Assembly: GCA_949361645.1 (NCBI GenBank)
Contig: OX442417.1
Coordinates: 6,308,275 to 6,372,274 of the forward strand
Direction of reading: 5' to 3'
DNA: 64,000 bases
Source of the DNA: Spongilla lacustris
Taxonomy: Eukaryota > Porifera > Demospongiae > Spongillida > Spongillidae
This document shows positions 33,112 to 44,087 of this stretch, piece by piece. The stretch's first letter is position 1. Every line of letters begins with the position of its first letter. The notes beneath the pieces are model-generated. The model was given only the letters and a program-made list of their open reading frames with translations, was not told the DNA's origin and searched no databases. Both the position numbers and the translations under genes were made by a program.

Positions 33112-35135
33112 ACAAGTGATCCATGGTCAGTTCTCAGTGTAAATTCTCGCCCAAGTAGATATGGTCGAAAATGGTGGGTAAACTCCACAACTGCTAAGAG
33201 CTCTCTACGCGTGACACAATACTTTTGCTCTTGCCTGGTTAGCGATCGACTAGCATACGCTACAACACACTCAGTATCATCATCTTGGACCTGTGACAGA
33301 ACTGCCCCTATCCCAGAATTACTAGCATCAGTATCAAGAACAAATGGTTTTGTGTAGTCCGGATACGCTAGAATGGGGGCATTAACCAAGCAGTTGCGAA
33401 GATCGTCAAACGCTTTTTGACACTGTTCAGTCCAGCAAAATGGGGCATTTTTCTCTGTTAGACGCTGGAGTGGTCTACTAACAGACGCAAAATCTTTAAT
33501 AAAGCGTCTATAATAGTTAGCTAGGCCTAGAAACTGCAAAATTTCCCGCCTACACTGTGGGGTTGGCCATTTTCGAATTGCGTCTGTCTTAATGGGGTCA
33601 GTGGAAATTCCATTTTCTGAAATCACGTGCCCCAGATACCTGACTTCCTTTTGCAAAAGGTTGCACTTAGTGGGTTTTAACTTGAGCCCCGCCTTTCTCA
33701 GTCTTTTGAGCACACAGGCTAGATTATACAAATGCTCCTTAAAGTTGGCCCCAACCACAACAATATCATCGATGTAAACTAAGCAACTGTGCCATTTCAA
33801 CCCATGCAATACCCTATCCATTAATCTCTGGAATGTGGCTGGGGCATTACATAGTCCAAATGGCATTACCTTAAATTCATATAGCCCATCCGGGGTACTG
33901 AAAGCGGTCTTTGCTCTATCCTCGTTTTCTACCTCGACCTGCCAATAGCCGGTTTTCAAATCCAGCGTGGTGTACAACTTGGAACCAGCCAAAGTATCTA
34001 AGGTTTCATCTATTCGGGGGAGCGGGTATGCATCTTTTCTAGTGATGGCGTTAACTTTCCTGTAATCAATACAAAATCTTACGGACCCATCCTTCTTTTT
34101 TGCCAGCACTATTGGGGAGGACCAAGGACTGTCAGACGGTTGGATTACTCCTTTCTCCAGCATTTCCTGCGTCAACTTCCTGACTTCTTCTTTTCGTGCT
34201 TGTGGAATCCTGTGAGGGGAACAGTGAACAGGGGAGGAGTTACCCGTATCTATTTTGTGCTTCGTAACTGAGGTGTGACCAGAATCATGCTCGTGTAGAG
34301 CAAATGCGTCCTTGTACTCCAGCAGTACAGAAAATAATTGCTCCCTCTCGGCGGGGGAAATATGATTTCCAACCTTCAGTACAATGTCCCACAGAGCTTC
34401 TTTTTCTTCCAATGACAATTCTGTGCCCACTGAGATCGTTGAAATGCCTGTAGTGCTGGTGCAGGGTTCGGCCTCCTCCAGTTTAGCAATCTGCTCTCCT
34501 TTCTTCACTGTCACAGGAATATCACGAGGGTTAAGTAATCTGACAGGGATCAACTCATTTCCGCGTGAATGCACTATAGCGTTTGCAACCATAACCCCAT
34601 GTCTACCAACATAATCACCTTCCACAATCCACGTGCCATTACCAACAGGACTTTTCGGTTGTATCATGATTTCCATTTCACTAGCAGCAGGTATGGTTAT
34701 CATTGTACTAGTAACTAGCCCAATGATCTTTACTGGGACATCTGTAAGAGAGCAGGACATTTCCCCAGAGGGAAAGGTAAGCACCCTTCTACCACAGTCA
34801 ATGACACTGCTATTGGCCCCTAGGAAATCTAGCCCAAGAATTGCATCCACCATGATATCATCTGTAATAACAAATGATACCTTGAACTCTTTACCTCCTT
34901 CCACCACGACTGGGATGAGCGCACAGCCTTTTATTGATAAAGCATTGCCATTGACCCCAGTAAGCCCCAGTCCCGCCCACTTTTGCAGTGGTTGTGGCAG
35001 GCTGCCCTTGTCTTGTAACTTGGTCCAGACCTTTGTGTGCAGAAGTGAGACAGCGGCGCCTGTATCAATTAAAGCTTCAATAGGGACAGAATTAGCAAGA
35101 ACAACAATACGAAAACTCATGTTGTTTGATGACAA
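32928..35135 (-). CDS. pol part 1: protease, RT, RNase H start
   Basis: The frame is open for 735 codons. The first codon counted (35135) is TTG; the first ATG is at about 35120, and the frame is -1 relative to gag, so a gag-pol frameshift is likely. The protease has ALIDTGAAVSLLH and LGLDFLG. RT has RFCIDYRKVNAIT, TTLDLKTGYWQV, MPFGLCNAPATFQRLMD and the active-site LVYIDDIVV. RNase H begins VLDTDASNSGIGAVLSQ. Sense breaks in RNase H after RTDHGSLVW at the five-T run 33101-33105 (A on the coding strand). After that, the remaining 60 codons are out of frame with the family. Confidence 0.85.
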   Translation of the reverse strand: MSSNNMSFRIVVLANSVPIEALIDTGAAVSLLHTKVWTKLQDKGSLPQPLQKWAGLGLTGVNGNALSIKGCALIPVVVEGGKEFKVSFVITDDIMVDAILGLDFLGANSSVIDCGRRVLTFPSGEMSCSLTDVPVKIIGLVTSTMITIPAASEMEIMIQPKSPVGNGTWIVEGDYVGRHGVMVANAIVHSRGNELIPVRLLNPRDIPVTVKKGEQIAKLEEAEPCTSTTGISTISVGTELSLEEKEALWDIVLKVGNHISPAEREQLFSVLLEYKDAFALHEHDSGHTSVTKHKIDTGNSSPVHCSPHRIPQARKEEVRKLTQEMLEKGVIQPSDSPWSSPIVLAKKKDGSVRFCIDYRKVNAITRKDAYPLPRIDETLDTLAGSKLYTTLDLKTGYWQVEVENEDRAKTAFSTPDGLYEFKVMPFGLCNAPATFQRLMDRVLHGLKWHSCLVYIDDIVVVGANFKEHLYNLACVLKRLRKAGLKLKPTKCNLLQKEVRYLGHVISENGISTDPIKTDAIRKWPTPQCRREILQFLGLANYYRRFIKDFASVSRPLQRLTEKNAPFCWTEQCQKAFDDLRNCLVNAPILAYPDYTKPFVLDTDASNSGIGAVLSQVQDDDTECVVAYASRSLTRQEQKYCVTRRELLAVVEFTHHFRPYLLGREFTLRTDHGSLVWLKTSRNLKASWHAGWKSCRSMTLSLCIVKVPDMGMQTPCQGSRANSAEGVTGVETKMIR

Positions 35136-35176
35136 TGATGTATAGGTGTGAACAGTGACTTTGTCTGGATGGGCCT

Positions 35177-36061
35177 TTACAAATCTTCCCTCGCAAGGGT
35201 GGCCCTTACCCCCGAGGGACTGAAGTTTCCCTGCTGTGCTAGCGGGGAGCTGTTTCTACAAACCCGAGCTGTGTGACACTTTTTGCCACAGTTCCAACAT
35301 ACAATGTTCCTACGCCTGTCCGGCTGTTTTTCTACCCTCGCCGGAGGGTGATCTTTGTTGCTTCTCATAGACGTCTCCAACCTGTGAAGTCGTTCACTTA
35401 AGCTTTCCAATGTTGTTAGTAGTTTCTCATCGACACCGGCAACACCAGAAACTGCTGCTGATTTAGTGCCGTCCCCCCACTGTGAGTCTCTTGCTGATTT
35501 CTGTGGAACAAAAACGTCAACGTGACGGTGAGACTTACTAGAACTCGTGGCGGCGTTCAGGTACGACTCAAGTTCTATAGTAGCCGCAACAGCTTCTTCC
35601 ACGTTACTGGGCCGTTTCTGTTTTACTCCAAAGGCCACCTGAGAGTCTTCAATCTGCGACAGGTATTGATTCAGGGATAGGCGTTCCTTTGCCTTGTCCT
35701 CCAAGTCAGGGTAGGCCCTGTCAGATAGCACCCGCAAGGCGTCTCCGAATGATGCCCAGTCTTCGTCTCGGCGCTTCTTTCTCGTGTTGAGTTCCGCGAC
35801 GTACAGTTCTCGCCTGCTGTCGGGAGCGAAACGTTTCTGTAATGCCTTAATGCACTCACCGTAATTGCCTCGCGCCGCCTCAGGCAGTTTCATGAAGGCC
35901 GTCTGTGCCTTTCCTGTTAGCCTTACTCGCAACCATTTCAGCTTTTCTTCGCCCGTCTCCCACTTATTCACAACGGCGACATTTTCGAAATGGGTAACCC
36001 ACTCGTTCCATTCGTCCGGCTCGCCGTTGAATGGCTCAGGCAGGAGAACGGGTTTCGACAT
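35177..36061 (-). CDS. gag: capsid and CCHC zinc knuckle
   Basis: Intact 294-codon frame starting ATG 23 bp inside the 5' LTR. The retrotransposon-gag domain has WNEWVTHFENVAVVNKW, LKWLRVRLTGKAQTAF and LQKRFAPDSRRELY. A CCHC knuckle lies near the end (CWNCGKKCHTARVC). The Gly usual after the third spacing residue is replaced by Cys. The protein would form the particle that houses reverse transcription. It ends 42 bp before the first counted pol codon. Confidence 0.85.
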   Translation of the reverse strand: MSKPVLLPEPFNGEPDEWNEWVTHFENVAVVNKWETGEEKLKWLRVRLTGKAQTAFMKLPEAARGNYGECIKALQKRFAPDSRRELYVAELNTRKKRRDEDWASFGDALRVLSDRAYPDLEDKAKERLSLNQYLSQIEDSQVAFGVKQKRPSNVEEAVAATIELESYLNAATSSSKSHRHVDVFVPQKSARDSQWGDGTKSAAVSGVAGVDEKLLTTLESLSERLHRLETSMRSNKDHPPARVEKQPDRRRNIVCWNCGKKCHTARVCRNSSPLAQQGNFSPSGVRATLAREDL

Positions 36062-36065
36062 CCTA

Positions 36066-36083
36066 ATCTTGCCGACTACGCCA
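36066..36083 (-). promoter_or_regulatory. Primer binding site, tRNA-Ser type
   Basis: Next to the 5' LTR the coding strand reads TGGCGTAGTCGGCAAGATT, one base after the LTR. Its complement ends CCGACTACGCCA, matching the 3' end of eukaryotic tRNA-Ser (acceptor strand plus CCA). There is probably one mismatch further in. Confidence 0.7.
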
Positions 36084-36084
36084 A

Positions 36085-36246
36085 TGTGACTCGAGTGCCG
36101 AAATCAATGCAGCCTCAGCAAACACATATACACGAATGCCAATATACAAAAATATATACAGCTATATAAGTTCTAGAGGGCAAGGGTCAGACTTGTAGGA
36201 TGCGCGCTGGTCTCTGCGCAATACATGACGTCACTATTACGTTACA
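36085..36246 (-). repeat. 5' LTR
   Basis: 162 bp, identical to 31149-31310. Confidence 0.9.
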
Positions 36247-38420
36247 CTAGTATAGTTACTTATTGTGCATTGTTTATGCTTACCTTTATTATTTTATTAT
36301 TATAAATAACTAAAACGTTGGATAAAACGCTTCAAAAATATTACATTAATTTTTTTTTCATTATGAGATATTAGGAAACTCATTTGATAATTCTAACTTC
36401 CTTTTCTGCCACACATTGCAAATTCTTTTCTATGAACTGTTCTCCTTCTTTAGAATCTTATATTTAAGTTGCTGATCTTGCAATATATAGAAATGTTGTA
36501 TTCATGTTGTTTACTAACTAACTTTACTCTCTAGCTGAGCTTGTCTGATGCAAAATTTAACCAGGCTATATTTTCTTGCTTGTTCTGAGAGTGTGCACAC
36601 AACCGCTGCATTGTTCCATTAATCTTACATCTTAGTTTCCATCATTTAACATTAGATGCTTTTCTATAAAGGTATCAGCCAGGTGCATTGTGTTCAGCAA
36701 ACATACTTTGTGAACAATGGCTTTCATGCAACTAAGTGTGTCTATTTTACACATATTACACCTTTAAGTATAGCTAGTGTTCTACAATATCGAGAGTTAC
36801 GTTAGTAACTCTCATATAGGATTTGACCCTGATTATGAATGTCATTAAAAAACGGGATCCGTTTCTAACAGGACTCCTATCAATCGGATGGCTTAGGTAG
36901 TTATCGGTATCGAACAAGAAGTCGAAATAGAGCCGTTTCATGTTTGTTTGATGTTGCAATACCGTGTGGTTCAAGAGAACAAAAGGGATTCTGTTTTTCC
37001 TCGTCCCCAGACTGAACAGCGGCCATTTTCTCCTTCCTTTATTTGTAAAGAACTCGAGATAAAAACCGTTTCAAAGGACGCGAATGGTGCCAATATGTAT
37101 AGAATTTCAAGCGGTAGATTCTTTACGGATCGGATGCACGTGGATCGTATTGGGCCTTGAACTGATAACATAAATACATATGTTGATAACTTTACTGGGG
37201 GAAAAACTCAACACGGGGGCCATTTGAAAGAACGCCAACGGTATCAGTAGGTGCAGAATTTCAAGTTATATCCGTACAAGGGAGTATGTTCATGGGGATC
37301 GCTTGTTACAGTAGCTCTGGCTAGAAATGGTGTTTCAATACATACATGTACGGCCATGTAGTCTCGTTCCCATACCAATATGACGCAGAAGTGGCTCGTC
37401 ATTAATGTCTGGGAACGAGACTAACGAGCACACTCTAATGGGTGTTGACACAGGTATCAATAGTTCGTGCATGCACCGTAATATATCTTATGATACAACA
37501 TAAATTAATTTTAATAAAGCATACAACAACAGTTGAAGATTTTAATAAAAAGTTGACAATAAATACAATCATACAACAAAACTATAAACATGTCTTTAGG
37601 GCGATCGAGTAGTCCTGGAGTGTTTCTCTGCATGCTTCGGACACTAAACAAACGGAGAAAACACAATATATTTTATATATAATAATGGTCAGGTTCCAAT
37701 ATGATTATATGAGACATGTCTAACCTTTTTAATTGAATCTTGGGTGCAGCCCTCAGTCCGACGTTCGCTAAGCGGATCGGTGGCAATAACAGCGTCAATC
37801 GTACAGATTCTTAAGCTTACCCCGGCCTGGAAGGCTTGCTAGAGCCAGCGTGTCATATGACCTTTGTAAGGTAAGGTAGGGCGTTATTTAGCGCTACAAG
37901 GTACTTACATGCCTTATGCAGTGGCTCATTATAGTGAGGCAGCGCAGCGAGCGGTAGTACTAGTAGCCAAATTTTCCTTATAGCTAGACCGTATAAACAG
38001 GCATTCCGGTCCGATCGCGAACTGCTGTTCTCGATGAACTCTCTTCAAAGCGCTCAACTTGTCTTACTCAAATGCATCGCTCAACGCCGGAAGAAAACAA
38101 ATAGCTTACCAAAAAGTCGGACTTGTTCATGAACGTGTTTCTAAAGGTCACGCATGCGCAATGAAATGTATTTTTATTTATATGTTACAATTGTGAATAC
38201 ACGTTGCCCAAATGTGAGGAAAGCTATACAGGACTTTTGAGTAGTTCCAATTGCAAAATAGCGCACTTCTCTCAGAGTGTATTTGCTGTCCAACAGTATT
38301 TCTGTGTATGTGTGAATGTGTTTGGACATACAGCTATACACATACACACATGCATGTGTATTAATGTGTGCATTGTGTGTGTGAATGTGTAAGTGTGAAT
38401 ATGACTGTGTGCCATGTGTA
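36247..38420. other. Intergenic, only one MITE recognised
   Basis: Apart from the short MITE at 37359-37423 I see no gene. The sequence from 36.95 to 37.3 kb is less AT-rich and has short open frames on both strands, none with a recognisable motif. Confidence 0.45.
37359..37423. mobile_element. Short palindromic MITE, copy 2
   Basis: 65 bp with TAGTCTCGTTCCC at one end and GGGAACGAGACTA at the other, exact inverted ends of 13 bp. Confidence 0.65.
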
Positions 38421-38439
38421 TGTATGCAGGCAGGCCTGT

Positions 38440-38560
38440 AGCCAGGGGGGTTGGTCAATCCCCCTTGTTTGATGCCTGATTGCAAGGGGACCCCCCCCCC
38501 CCCCCCCCCCCCCCCCCACTTTTGTATTAATGTGAGGCCCCCCCCTCCCCCTTCCAAAAC
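38440..38560. repeat. hAT-like end with poly-C tracts
   Basis: Contains CAGGCCTGTAGCCAGGGGGG at about 38428-38448, a common hAT-type terminus, followed by a run of about 27 C (38490-38517) and a second C-rich run. The opposite end was not found. Confidence 0.45.
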
Positions 38561-38671
38561 AGTCCTGCAGTCCTATTAATCGACACTCCCCACTGCCGGA
38601 ATTCCTGCTTACGAGCCTGTGTATGCATGGGCATGTGTGTGCATGTATGCATGTATGCATTGTGTGTGTGC

Positions 38672-39462
38672 TAAGGCTTAAAACCTGTTAGTTTAGAAAA
38701 AACCGGTTGTAACAGGTTATTAAAATTAAAAAAACCGGTCGGTTACGGTGATTGTTTAAAAAATAACCGGTCGGTTAAGGTTTATCTTTTTAAAACAACC
38801 GGTAATTTCCGGTTTAAAAAATGATTATCAATTATTTATGCATAATCGATGGACCAAAAGCTAAACCAGCGCTTTGCTAGTCGGGCGGGCCCTACTACGG
38901 CGTTTGGGTGACAATTAAGCCTATACCAAGATTTGCTCTGCTGCAACGGGGAGTGCAATCATAGATATTTGGTGCAATCCAATCGGGTAGCAGAGGTATT
39001 AACGTAAAATTGACAAATCTTAGTATATGAATACCCGACCAAACGCGGTAGTAAACCCACCCGACTAGCACTTTGCCACATGGCAAGTAAGATGATGTGG
39101 TCCACGGCGTATACTAGCTCCGCTGATCTCGCCTCGTACGACATGCTATGCGCGCGTACTCACCATTAGGGTGATATTAGCTGCTATAAATATGCACCTT
39201 CTCGGACCGTTGTTCGCTCTCGTCCGCTTATGATTTTCTCGTGCCCAGCACTATTGCAAGTGTAAGACTCGCGTGATGCAACTTGCTACTATAATTAAAA
39301 TTCCAACCGGTCGGTTGAGGTTGTTCAAAGTTTCTAACAACAGGTTGAAGCGGCTATTCAGCCGAAATAGAACCAGTTGGGGTGGTTATTTGATTCTCGC
39401 AATCGGTTAACCTTCGGTTAACCGGTTAACCGGAGCTCCGGAACAACCGGTTTCAAGCCCTA
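38672..39462. mobile_element. hAT-like non-autonomous element
   Basis: 791 bp. The left end is TAAGGCTTAAAACC; the right end, complemented, is TAGGGCTTGAAACCGG. GTGTGTGC lies on both sides (38664-38671 and 39463-39470), an 8-bp duplication of hAT length, though within TG-rich DNA. Inside each end are several ACCGGTCGGTTA-like repeats, reminiscent of the subterminal CGGTCGGTA repeats of maize Ac. No transposase is encoded. Confidence 0.7.
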
Positions 39463-39470
39463 GTGTGTGC

Positions 39471-40629
39471 ATGTGTATGTGTTTATATGTGTATATGTGT
39501 GCATTAGCATGAGTCTGTCGTGCATGTGTGTGCGTTGTGTGTATGTCTGCACATGTATGTGTGCATGTGTGCATGTGACTGTGTATGTGTGTGCATTGTG
39601 TGTGTGTGTTCATGTGTGTTAGCGTGTGTGTGTTGCAGGGAATAATTTAACCGGATTCGCATCGCATTTTGCGAAGCAGTTTTTATACGATGCGAAACAA
39701 CTTCAAAACATTGTCGTTTGCAGGCACGTTGCTCAGTGTAAACGCTACGCGAAGAGAGTGCATTTACATGTGTGGTACAAAAGAATTCCAATCAGAAAGC
39801 TGGTGCCACGTAGCATCAGCCACACTCACGTGACATCGCGATTGCGGCAATTAATGTGACGATTAACGATTGCGTACGCGTACTTATGACATGAGCGCGC
39901 AGCATACACAGCCGGTGTCACAGGCATAGGCATATGGGTCCGGGTAATTATTTGTACATCCAGGCATCTTGGTCCGGGTAGGGGGCGGAGGGGGGGACCG
40001 AGTTTCCTGATGCGTTTTATTTACTGGCACCGCCGGTTTTGATACAATAGACACATTTGTTATTACTTTCTCAACGGTAAGTTAGCGTCCGTCAGCCGTT
40101 ACACTTTGTAACAGCCACTCGGCTTGCCAACTGTGTTAATTTGACTGCCGAAAGCAAGGTCACTGCTGATCTTTTTGGCAGACTTAGTCTGGTGCTAACT
40201 CGTAGCATAGCAAGAGCTATTTTGACGAGAGGTCTGCCCCAATCATTTGAGTAGCCTATTTCTGAAACATCAGTTAGGCTTAGGTCTATTGTAGTAGTCT
40301 GTAGGTAGTTATTATCTAGTGTTTTTTATTATTGTGTAATTATTATGATACGATTAAAAAAAAAACTAAAAAAAAACTGTTGAGCATAAATGAATGGGTC
40401 TTGTTCAAGTAGTATACACAATTGTTTCTTCGTATCATACAGGACTTAATGATTGACCTGTCGATCGCAATGCAATTTTGAGACACGCTAGGAAACTATC
40501 AGTCTGCATGTGTTCAGCCGGGTAATACATACATATGTCACAACATAGGCTTGTATCCAGGGCTCCGGAGGCAACGTATAGATTATTACATCAACCAGCC
40601 CTCCCGCGCGAGACGCGGAAGCTTTCAGT
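39471..40629. other. No gene supported
   Basis: TG-rich at the start (39471-39640), then ordinary sequence. CCCTCCCGCGCGAGACGCGG at about 40600 matches the repeat fragment near 4383. Confidence 0.45.
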
Positions 40630-40780
<151 letters not shown>

Positions 40781-40906
40781 AATGCATGAACATTGAACGC
40801 CAGCAAAAGAATATAAACTAAACATGCTTTCTAAACATTTAGAAAATGAAATTGACTCGCTGCAATCGGTTCATTGATATCTTTAGCAGTCTCTTGCTTG
40901 TTCAAA

Positions 40907-40986
40907 TCTCGTACCCAGACCCAAATGTACGTAACGATGATTTTCGCTTACAGTATACATACATTTGGGTCTGGGTACGAGACTAA
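40907..40986. mobile_element. Short palindromic MITE, copy 3
   Basis: 80 bp with CTCGTACCCAGACCCAAATG and its exact complement at the two ends and a central part like copy 1. A single strand could fold into a long hairpin. Confidence 0.7.
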
Positions 40987-41744
40987 TCACCCTCTGGGTT
41001 TCATTAGATATATATGTAATTGTCACTGCCAGGAGGAAATTTTGTCTGAAAAAGAAAGCAAAAAGACTCCTTGTGCATGTGCTTGTAGGAACTTTTTCTA
41101 AAGATATGCATGTCAAAAATCCAAGAGAAAATCTTAAATGGAAGGCTTTGACTATCAAGTTGAAAAACTAAAAGCACATGTGATTACTTAACGAAATGAT
41201 GTCTGACTGATTGCTATTAGCTGTCCACCTCAGCCAGTATTGTTAAGTTAACTGCAACAACCCACATAGCTTTATGCCTTCATTGTTGGGCTGTTCTAAA
41301 GAGTAAAGGGATCAAGACTACCCACTTTGGTGATTTGAGTTGCAGCCCAACATGTTGCCCGGCTGGTTAAAAAGTTGCTGTGTACTGTACTTGGTAGTAC
41401 TCATATTCTGTGCATGGCTTTCTCAATACAGGATGCTCTTTCTGATAATTGTCTTCTTCCATCACACTGATTATGGTAGGCCAATCATGAGGTATTGTGC
41501 ATGTGTTCTCACAAGTCATGAGTAAATGCTACTGTGTAATGCATAAAAAACAAACAGGCCAATGCATTTTCCAAGCCACAATCCATATTGTGTCATTAAA
41601 CATTGTTGATTTCAACTAGAAATTTTATGCTGCATTAAATATGTGTATTCATAAACTGTTATTGAAAATTGTAAAGCTTATTTCTTGCCTGGAGATAGAT
41701 CTAAATCTATGCGCTTTCACAACTGCTTATTACATATATTTTAG

Positions 41745-41850
41745 GAAGGGTAGGAGTGGCTTGGGGTGCAGGAGGAGTGGCCTGGGGTGTAGAAGGAGTG
41801 GCCTGGGGTGTAGGGGGAGTGGCCTGTGGTGTACATGTAGTGGGGTGTAG
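41745..41850 (+). repeat. 21-bp G-rich minisatellite
   Basis: About five units close to GGAGTGGCCTGGGGTGTAGAA. Because the unit is a multiple of three it stays open in translation, but it lies in what appears to be an intron. It is followed by a run of about 17 C that serves as the pyrimidine tract of the next acceptor. Confidence 0.8.
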
Positions 41851-41957
41851 GAGGAGTGTGTGAGCTGTGATGATTTTAATAGTCACATATCCTTATAATT
41901 GTTCTCACTTGTTTTTCTTTCACCCCCCCCCCCCCCCCCCACCCCTCCCCCTCCCAG

Positions 41958-44087
41958 CTTCCTCCCAGACCTTGCCATGTCAGCTCACTGGAGGGACCAG
42001 CTATCCCACAATGATATGTCCTAACACTGCTGTCAACTACACCTGTAATGTTGGCAGCTATGCTGGAAACACACATTGGGCTGTACCTTTTGTGGGAGGT
42101 TGCTCATCAGCTACACCGCTAGCACTGTCACAAGGCCCTCCAGAGCCTAGTCTATCCTGCCTCACCAGTGCTTCATTAAGTGCAGTGTGTGGACCCTTCA
42201 CAGTGGCCAACACACCTCCTCTTACAAGTAATACTTATACTGTCTAACCTCCGCCCTCTCTGTGGTGGTCACACCAGCAATGAATGGTCTGGTGGTCTCA
42301 TGTTCCAGCTTATCACTATCATCATTCAACGTAACGTTTATTGGAAGCACATCCATATCTGTTGTAGGTAAGCTTTTCTGTTATGGATTATGGTTACATG
42401 TTAACTGTAAGTTACACTGCAAAGGGCTGTTCGGCATGGTTACATGTATATGTGTGGGGACAGTATTGCAAATTTCAATATGGCAGTCAAATTAAGCAAT
42501 TAAAAAAATGATGGTACACTGTATATAGCAATTGATGTAAGTCATAGGTGGTTCTAAGCATCAGCATGTAGTGACAAAATATCAAAATTATGTGTGTAGA
42601 GAATATAAGATTAAAACAGGTCTCTCCTTCACCATTAGTGCCACCAAGTGCTCCAAACATTACATCGCTGACCAGCCCCTATTCGGACCAACTAGCAGTG
42701 ACCTGGACATCTGTTCCCACTGCTACCAGCTACAGTGTCAGTATCAACAGCAGCTCAAGTACACCTGTCACCATCACCAGCAGTGGACCACTACAGAACA
42801 ACTTCACTGGACTGACCAATAACACTGTCTACACTGTCTCAGTGGTGGCCATCAACTGTGCTGGAAACAGTAGTGCAGTAGTGACTGGCAGAACAAGTAC
42901 ATGTACATGTACATGTACAGGTATGTATAATACAGTGTGTGTAAGTTACATCCACTTGCTCTGATAGTAGGCCTAAAGTTGGTGCTGATTACTTTTAAAA
43001 AGTGTTTCCTTGCATATCTGCACATGTGTGAGAGTATGTCTAATACATTGACACAAATAATTGCATTCCTTGTAACTTGAGTTAAGATAAATACTTCGAT
43101 TAATAGACAGAGCCTATGGGGTATGGAAATGTTTCCAGACCCTCTACAAATATGCAAGGGTGTGGCTACATCAGTCTAGCATTTAAACTGAGTGGAGTAG
43201 TGACCATTAGGAAATATGTAGCAGTTTAGCAAACACTGCCTTAAATCGGTCATGCAATACCAGATAATCCCATGCTGTTAAATATTCATCTTTTAGCGTA
43301 TTCTGCTCTTCTAAGGGAAAGTAAGACGAGCTCATGTCAGGAACAAAAATGCACATGTGTTAAAACATCTTCATGCGTACATGTATGTAGGTAATGGACT
43401 ACTGTTCCCAGCATCACTGATGTCAACAACAACCACGCCTCCTTCATCTTCAGCTATACCTTCTGCCACCAACATGCTATCACCATCAGGATCATGTGAG
43501 TTATGAAGGTGAAGGGTATGGGGAGGAGAGTGGGTGTTGTACTGGCAATCCAACCTTGATGTCCCTGTATATGGTACATGTACATTTCAGTAACGATGCA
43601 TTCTATATGTGTATACCCATCACACCATTTCTATTATTCACTGATTATGGTAGGCCAACCCTTCGGATCCACTATTGTACCCATCCCTTCAGGTCCACTA
43701 ATGAACCCAACCCTTCAGGTCCACTAATGTACCCAACCCTTCAGGTCCACTAATGTACCCAACCCTTCAGGTCCATCAATGATGGCAGCTGGCACATGCA
43801 CAGCTGCAGTTGGTGCAGTCAGCACATCAGTTTGTATAGCTGAAAATTCATCCATTGGTACAGCAGTTGGTGTATCAATCTCTGTCACCTTTGTGGTGTC
43901 CTTCTCTCTTGGAGTGTTGGTGGCTTCCCTTCTCTGCTACATTTCAAGAAGGTCCGAAGAATCATCGAAACCAAGTTCACATGCTGATCCTGCCACTATG
44001 TATGATGAGGTGGGCACTAATAAGAAGATGAAGGGTAATGTCATGGAGATGGATACAAACAATGCATATGGATCACATACTTCATAG
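41958..44087 (+). CDS. FN3-domain single-pass membrane receptor, 3' exons
   Basis: Four exons: 41958-42367, 42639-42920, 43391-43495 and 43771-44087, the last ending TAG. All introns have GT/AG borders (GTAAGC, GTATGT, GTGAGT donors) and all are phase 1, typical of shuffled extracellular modules. Exon 1 encodes a Cys-rich Ig/FN3-like segment (PNTAVNYTCNVGSY, NGLVVSCSS). Exon 2 is one FN3 domain (PPSAPNITSL, LAVTWTSVPTATSYSVSI, NNTVYTVSVVAINCAGNSS). Exon 3 is a Ser/Thr/Pro stalk. Exon 4 has a transmembrane helix (VSFSLGVLVASLLCY), a basic stop-transfer and a tail with MYDEV and NAYGSHT Tyr sites. Exon 1 is 410 bp, not a multiple of three: the frame shifts between about 42235 and 42262, so this copy may be broken or misassembled. 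Exons further 5' were not identified. Confidence 0.65.
43665..43770 (+). repeat. Tandem repeat of a 3' splice site
   Basis: Four to five 26-bp units of the form CAACCCTTCAGGTCCACTAATGTACC end at the acceptor used for the last exon. Each unit repeats the CCCTTCAG/GTCC acceptor. Confidence 0.75.

Larger units (their letters stand above)
31149..36246 (-). mobile_element. Young Ty3/gypsy LTR retrotransposon
   Basis: A 5,098-bp minus-strand element with 162-bp LTRs that look identical base for base. It has a 4-bp flanking CTAG on both sides, a tRNA-Ser-type primer site, a polypurine tract, and gag and pol in the standard order (protease, RT, RNase H, integrase). Only one coding defect was noticed. 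LTR identity implies recent insertion. Confidence 0.9.

Noticed and set aside
34633..35145. 170-codon plus-strand frame over pol
   Set aside because: Shadow of the intact minus-strand protease/RT frame.
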